Notes under the pieces: generated by a model
Database searches by the model: none
The model's input: only the letters and a program-made list of their open reading frames with translations
Told to the model about the DNA's origin: nothing
Position numbers and translations under genes: made by a program
Shown here: positions 57,740 through 64,000 of the stretch, in pieces
How positions within the stretch are numbered: the first letter of the stretch is position 1
Layout: each line of letters starts with the position of its first letter
Assembly (NCBI GenBank): GCA_032622095.1
Contig: CP136068.1
Span: forward strand, 53,500,443-53,564,442
Origin: Siphonodentalium dalli
Taxonomy: Eukaryota; Mollusca; Scaphopoda; Gadilida; Siphonodentaliidae
Direction: 5' to 3'
Length of the DNA stretch: 64,000 nt

Positions 57740-58465
57740 AGATAGATAATGGGATAACTGAAGGAAGATAGACCCCGCAGCGATTCTCAGCCCCATACAC
57801 CTTCAGTTGCACACCTCTGACAGCACTCCATAGTAAACACAGATTAACTGAAGGGAGATATACCCCCACCCCCTCCGTGATTCACAGCCCCATACACCTT
57901 CATTTCCACCCCTCTGACAGAGCTCCATAGTAAACATTGAATGGAATCCCAGGTTGAATGAGATGATGTAACGCCATCAGATAGATAATGGGATAACAGA
58001 TAATGAAGGAATATATACCCCCCCCCACTACATCCGCGATTCTGAGCCCCATATGCCTTCATTTCTACACCTCTGACACTCCATAGTAAACATTGAATGG
58101 AATCCCAGGTTGAATGAGATGACGTAACACCAGCAGATACATGTAGATAATGGGATAACAGTTACTGAAGGAAGATATACCCCCACCCCCCTCTGCGATT
58201 CACAGCCCCATACGCCTTCATTTCCACACCTCTGACACTCCATAGTAAACATTGAATGGAATCCCAGGTTGAATGAGATGAGGTAACACCAGCAGATAGA
58301 TAATGAGATAACAGTTACTGAAGGAAGATATACCCCCTCCACGATGCCTTCATTTCCACACCCCTGACAGAGCTCCATAGTAAACACAGATTGAATGGAA
58401 TCCTGGGTTGAATGAGATGATGTAACACCAGCGGATAGATAATGAGATAACTGAAGGAAGATAGA
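57740..58465. repeat. Degenerate tandem repeat of about 150-165 bp, 4-5 units
   Basis: Each unit holds GATAGATAATGGGATAAC, TGAAGGAAGATATACCCCC, CACAGCCCCATACGCCTTCA, CTCCATAGTAAACATTGAAT and GGAATCCCAGGTTGAATGAG. A 183-codon minus frame through it has no other support. Confidence 0.85.
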
Positions 58466-58638
58466 GAATGAAAACATGATCTGCTCATTATTTACTGACA
58501 CATAAATGCGTGGGTGAATGAGCAGCATGATCCAGCACAATAGTGTGGATATTAATATGTGCACAATGAAGCCGCTCATATGAGGAAGTTTGTCTTTTCA
58601 CATATAGTATACAAGCTTGCTTGCATTCGAGGAGAGGC

Positions 58639-58745
58639 TTAACCCTTTACCCAACAGAACAGCCCTGTGCCAATGCATTCTCTTATATATGCGACTCGAC
58701 CATAGGTCGCCTCGCATATATAAGAGAATGCATTGGCTTAACACA
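58639..58745. mobile_element. TTAA-type palindromic MITE, copy 2 (partial)
   Basis: Begins TTAACCCTTTACCCAACAG and has the palindromic core CATTCTCTTATATATGCGAC...GTCGCCTCGCATATATAAG. The right half stops after GCATTGGC. Confidence 0.65.
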
Positions 58746-59339
58746 TATTAACGAGAGGCCGATCACGATCGGCAGATGTTTAACCCATACCTTGGCGATA
58801 CCGATTAGCTATAACTGATAATTGGTCAAAGATATGATCACAGTGATACACATATCAGTACCTAACTTAAAATCAAAAGCTCAAATTATTTGTCTTAAGA
58901 AGAGGTTAAGGTAATTGGGGTGGGGAGGAGTCGTTTTAAATCTCATAACTCTGTCCCTATTCAACCAATGACCTCTCATTGTGAGATCCAATTGTTTAGC
59001 CATTAATCAATTTGACAGATAGGACAAACAATTATCCAGCCAGCAGGTTCATCTTTACCTTCATACAACCACCCCCTAGAGCTATGTAACATATGTCACC
59101 ACTCAATTAATAACAGATTTCACTTGGAATGACATCTATTAAAGGTATTCGCATGTGCTCTGGATATTGGATGTTCACATGGCAATTTATTGATATCATT
59201 ATATTACATGCAACTATTTATTTTTTTTAACTCAATAATTTTTTTTATTATTATAAAAGTTTTTAAATATTTTTTATGTTAAATCGAGCGAGGAAATTCA
59301 ATCTAAACAAATATGAAAAATCAAAATTTTAAATTTAAA

Positions 59340-59600
59340 AAAAAGAAAGAAGGGTCATAACTGCTTTAAGATAAATCGGATCGAACTCATATTCACTCGA
59401 ACTGTATTTTGGGATGAGAAACCTATACACAAAATTTGGTTCCGATCAAATAGAAAATGTTAGAGATATCACATTATGCCTAAAGTGTCTAAGAACTGAC
59501 AGACAGACAGATAGAGACGGACGGACAGACGAGTGGTCAATCTGGACATTGACACTATGTGTACCATACTATGGTATAGGTACACATAAACAGTTTTATC
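59340..59600 (+). repeat. GGAC-family fragment with TGTGTACCATA hairpin
   Basis: GTCATAACTGCTTTAAG, TTTGGTTCCGATCAAATAG, then GACAGACAGACAGATAGAGA + CGGACGGACAGACGAG, then hairpin TGTGTACCATACTATGGTAT + AGGTACACA. Confidence 0.65.
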
Positions 59601-60149
59601 TCATGCAGAGTACAGGAAAAATACATCAAACTGGTGTGCCCCTTTAATATTTCAATTCACATTTGTAAACAATTGAAATCAATGTCGAAAAAGCTTTTGA
59701 TTAATATATAGATAAAACAAACTAGACCTACAGTTCTAAGAGTGTTATGAACAATTATTTTGTTCCCATAGACTGATACAGAGCTCTCGTTTTTTAAAGT
59801 TTGAAAACCAAAGTTGTCTTCCCATGCAACCAACAAAATTCCAATGGTAATGCTTTTAAACAATGAAACCAGATTATGCCTTTAAGGTGAAATTTAAATA
59901 ACCATGAATATAAAATATAAACATTCCACCTATGATATGGCCAGAGATACTTATAGAGTATAAAGTATATCTGATATAGCCAACACAACTCCTAGCAGTT
60001 AATTAACTCAATACCAGTACAAGAGAGAGAGAGAACTTCATGGCATTGTAACTGGATAGTATCTCTTGTCTCCATAGCATTGTGAAACTGATTTATTAGA
60101 TATTATCTAGACAGTGCCACCTGTGTATCTTTGATATATTTTAGCGATG

Positions 60150-60460
60150 AATAAAATAATCAAAGGGCCATAACTCCAGTAAATAGTACCGGATCAAACC
60201 CATATTCGAACTCGATCTGTATTTTGAGTTGAGAAACTCACATACAAAATTTGGTTCCTATCAGTTGAAAACTTGTTGAATTATCGAAGCATTCATGAAT
60301 TCTATGTCAAAGGGCCATAACTCCATTAAAAAATATCGAATCAAACCCATATTCGAACTCGATATGTATTTTGAGTTGAGCAACTCACATACCAAATTTG
60401 GTTATGGTCAGATAATTTCTTTTTGAGTTATGGCAGCATGCATAAATTCTAAGTTGAAAC
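60150..60460 (+). repeat. GGAC-family core units without tail
   Basis: Two units of about 145 bp: GGGCCATAACTCCAGTAAAT, ACCCATATTCGAACTCGAT, TTTTGAGTTGAGAAACTCAC, ACAAAATTTGGTTCC. Confidence 0.6.
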
Positions 60461-61509
60461 ATAGCAGCTCTATTACAATTACCAACAGGACATTCATTGC
60501 CATTTTATATTGGTCTATATATTTATAAAATAGAAACTCATAAAAATTATGCAATCTTCATCATAAAATTTTTTTTGGAACATGAACATATTTGGGCATA
60601 CCTCCCGCAAAAATCTCACGGATTGACATTTTCAAAACTTAACAGGTCTGGTATAGACCTTGATATTAAATATGATTGATAATGGTTGGATATAAAATAT
60701 TTTAACACAGAATTATCAGATAACTAAAGGAGAGATATGAGAAGGGTCAAATTGAAAATATTAGAGTCATAACATTGGATTGCGTACAGTATACATGTAC
60801 CTATGGTTAATTTTATTCTAAGCTGATCATTGGAAAGATACAATGTCTGTAACAGCAGAAATATTCAAGAATACCAGAACCATTATTATTATCCTGCAGC
60901 CCAAATGCAATAGAGGGAATTTCAAACCAAGATATTTCCTCAAATGATGAATATTCAATTGGTGGCTTATAGAAATTCTTAGTGAACCTGGCCCAAGGCG
61001 AAAGAGATAATTTAAAATCTTCCTATCAGATATCATGTGTCTATGGAATAGGTTAATTTTAATCATGAAATACATGCAAGTGAAAAGTGGATCACAATCA
61101 ACCTGGACATAGAATAGGAGAATGAACATATAATGTGTGGAGAGGGTTAATCATTTCCAATGACATCATATGATGGAACTAATGTGTGGATTAATTTTTT
61201 TCTCAAGATAAGACAACAGTGTCTCTGTAAACAACAATTCTCTAAACAGCCATGCTCCAGAACATCCTTCAGATGGACAATGGACTATTTGTATTAATGC
61301 CACGAACATGTTTCAACAGGTTGGGTTAAATTACTATTGCACACAAACTGGAGTAAATTATCATCAATCACTGTCAGCCTCTGGGAGCAGCAGTGGTTTG
61401 GCAAAGAGTATCCAGTGTCATTTTCTGATTCCAATAATGCAGAAGATTACTGTGTAAAGTTGTTTGTCTTAAATTCTCACAGGGCATATACAATAGGTAG
61501 TAAATTACT

Positions 61510-62242
61510 TGAATTATAAAGGGCCATAACTCTGTTAAAATATACCGGATCAAACTCAAATTCGAACCTGATCTGTATTTCGGGGTGAGGACCACATGTA
61601 CCAATTTTGGTGTAGATCAGATGAAAAATGTTTTGAGTCATAGCAGCTTGCATGAGTACTAAGTAAACATAAGAGTGAAAAGGGTTAACAAAACGATACC
61701 AAAATCGATACAGATAAAGAACGTGCTAACAAAGACCTAGGTAAGAAATATGAGGCAGATCATAAGCAAATTGTTTGACTTAGATGCATCAGATAGAATT
61801 TGTGAGTGGGGTTAATTATTTTCTAAATCGATCAACTGATCGATACCAAAAACTATACAGGTGAGGGGTGTGTCATCATAAACCTACATTTTAAATATGA
61901 ACACAATCGGACAAAAAACACTTGGGTTATTGCATCGGATAGCACATGCCCATGTGTGGATGCAAAGTGTTAATAATTTCTAAACCGATCAACCGATCGA
62001 TACCAAAAACTATACAGGTGAGGGGTGTGTCATTGTAAACATGCACATAAAATTTGAACATGATCCGATAAAAGATACTCCAGTAATCGAATCGGATAGC
62101 AAATGTCTACGGACAGACGGACGGACGGACAGACGGACAGACGGACAGACGGACAGACGGACAGACGGACGGACGAACGACGGATGGTTGATCCGGACGT
62201 CAGCATTATGTGTACCATACATGGTATGGGTACACATAAAAA
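61510..62242 (+). repeat. GGAC-family element with long (GGACGGACA)n tract
   Basis: Core fragments (GGCCATAACTCTGTTAAAA, CAAACTCAAATTCGAACCTG), then two related 145-bp blocks (ATCGATACCAAAAACTATAC + AGGTGAGGGGTGTGTCAT), then a GGAC/AGAC tract at 62110-62175 and the hairpin TGTGTACCATACATGGTATG + GGTACACA. Confidence 0.65.
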
Positions 62243-62356
62243 TGATAAAATTGTCAAAGATTGTAGAAAAATATTATAAAAATCGTTAAAAAAGTAAGAA
62301 AAAATTATAAGATTGTTAAAGAATGTAAGAAAAAATGGTAAAAAAAGATTTTTTTA

Positions 62357-62579
62357 GGCCAATGCATTCTTTTATATATGCGAGGCGACCTATGGTCGAC
62401 TCGCATATATAAGAGAATGCATTGGCACAGGGCATAACTGTAACCATCACAATGTGGTCAATGAGCCGGTTCCAATGATATCCATATTTGTATGGTTTTA
62501 TTGAGACAGACCCAAGATAATTTAGGCTGTTGCAGCTTTATTTGGCCGTTTTTGGCCGGTTTGTTGGGTAAAGGGTTAA
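62357..62579. mobile_element. TTAA-type palindromic MITE, copy 3 (partial)
   Basis: Core CCAATGCATTCTTTTATATA ... TATATAAGAGAATGCATTGG and right end TGTTGGGTAAAGGGTTAA, the exact inverse of the left end of copy 2. The left end is missing. Confidence 0.7.
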
Positions 62580-62815
62580 GTGTGTTAAATAATGGAAAGT
62601 TGGTAAAAAGGTCAGACTCATGACTTTCCACTGGTTTATAATTTTCTATATTATTCAGCGGCTGTTGGGTAATTTACAATACAATAATGAGCTTGTAGGA
62701 GGTGGAGGGGTGTTAAACTGGGGATACATTATGGAACAATTTTCAGAGTCAAGTGCAAATGATGGAATTTCTGAAAGCGAGTGAGTATTATGGACACAAA
62801 TGTCATCAAAGTTCC

Positions 62816-64000
62816 ATAGCTGAGAGCTAAGATAGGATAGCTGAGAGCTACGATAGTATAGCTGAGAGCTACGATAGGATAGCTGAGAGCTACGATACGA
62901 TAGCTGAGAGCTACGATACGATATCCGAGATCTACGATAGGATAGCTGAGAGCTATGATAGAATAGCTGAGAGCTATGATAGGATAGATGAGAGCTATGA
63001 TAGGATGGATGAGAGCTATGATAGGATAGTTGAGAGCTACGATAGGATAGCTGAGAGCTACGATAGGATAGCTGAGAGCTACGATAGGATAGCTGAGAGC
63101 TACGATAGGATAACTGAGAGCTATGATAGGATAGCTGAGAGCTACGATAGGATAGCTGAGAGCTATGATAGGATAGCTGAGAGCTATGATAGGATAGCTG
63201 AGAGCTATGATAGGATAGCTGAGAGCTACGATAGGATAGTTGAGAGCTACGATAGGATAGCTGAGAGCTACGATAGGATAGCTGAGAGCTATGATAGGAT
63301 AGCTGAGAGCTATGATAGGATAGCTGAGAGCTACGATAGGATAGATGAGAGCTACATGTATAATAGGATGGATGAGAGCTATGATAGGATAGTTGAGAGC
63401 TACGATAGGATAGCTGAGAGCTACGATAGGATAGATGAGAGCTACGATAGGATAGCTGAGAGCTATGATAGGATAGATGAGAGCTACATGTATAATAGGA
63501 TAGCTGAGAGCTATGATAAGATAGTTGAGAGCTACGATAGGATAGCTGAGAGCTACGATAGGATAGCTGAGAGCTACAATAGGATAGCTGAGAGCTATGA
63601 TAGGATAGCTGAGAGCTACGATAGGATAGCTGAGAGCTACGATAGGATAGCTGAGAGCTACGATAGGATAGCTGAGAGCTACGATAGGATAGCTGAGAGC
63701 TACGATAGGATAGCTGAGAGCTACAGTAGGATAGCTGAGAGCTACGATAGGATAGCTGAGAGCTACAGTAGGATAGCTGAGAGCTACGATAGGATAGCTG
63801 AGAGCTACAGTAGGATAGCTGAGAGCTACGATAGGATAGCTGAGAGCTATGATAGGATAACTGAGAGCTATGATAGGATAACTGAGAGCTAGGATACGAT
63901 TGCTGAGAGCTGATAGCATAGCTGAGAGCTACGATAGGATAACTGAGAGCTACGATAGGATAGCCGCGAGCTATGATAGTATAGCTGAGAGCTATGATAG
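62816..64000. repeat. 21-bp minisatellite, more than 55 copies, runs off the window
   Basis: Unit GATAGCTGAGAGCTACGATAG with CG/TG and GCT/GTT/GAT variants; two copies carry a GAGAGCTACATGTATAATAGG variant (63350 and 63483). Open on both strands over hundreds of codons because the unit is 21 bp. I do not call a gene. Confidence 0.95.

Noticed and set aside
62729-63919. 396-codon minus-strand frame and 295-codon plus-strand frame
   Set aside because: Both are translations of the same 21-bp tandem array; no supporting domain, start context or splice signal.

Overview
The window is intron-rich, repeat-dense DNA from an animal, most likely a marine invertebrate and plausibly a bivalve mollusc. 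The evidence is canonical GT-AG introns, very low coding density, many short non-autonomous transposons, and several families of oyster 'pearl'/HINE-like elements: about 160-bp core repeats, a GGAC-rich tract and a terminal hairpin. The bivalve assignment is an inference from repeat style.

Only one protein-coding gene is supported. It lies on the minus strand and is the 3' half of a Cbl-family E3 ubiquitin ligase gene. Eleven exons between 51237 and 20865 join in phase into one open frame of 514 residues plus stop. They encode the end of the EF-hand, the SH2-like domain, the linker helix with its two tyrosines, the RING finger (split between two exons by an 8.4-kb intron), a proline-rich/phosphotyrosine tail and a C-terminal UBA domain. 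The upstream exons (four-helix bundle, start of the EF-hand) were not found in 51238-64000 and probably lie beyond the window.

Layout: 1-7.2 kb, nested HINE/pearl-like elements with a four-unit higher-order repeat; 7.2-20 kb, fold-back MITEs, minisatellites and a third HINE-like copy; 20.9-30.1 kb, the last seven Cbl exons, with a duplicated dispersed repeat around two of them; 30.1-35.1 kb, minisatellite arrays that are decayed copies of the RING-exon splice junction; 36-48.5 kb, more dispersed repeats, a 1.45-kb fold-back element with a 15-bp target duplication and hammerhead-like motifs, and two SH2/RING exons; 48.5-51.2 kb, two TKB exons separated by a 53-bp minisatellite; 51.3-64 kb, minisatellites and repeats with no recognised gene.

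The most interesting observations are the exon-derived minisatellite in the Cbl RING intron, the Penelope-like fold-back element, and the shared modular architecture of several otherwise unrelated dispersed repeats. No tRNA, rRNA, CRISPR or prokaryotic feature was seen.
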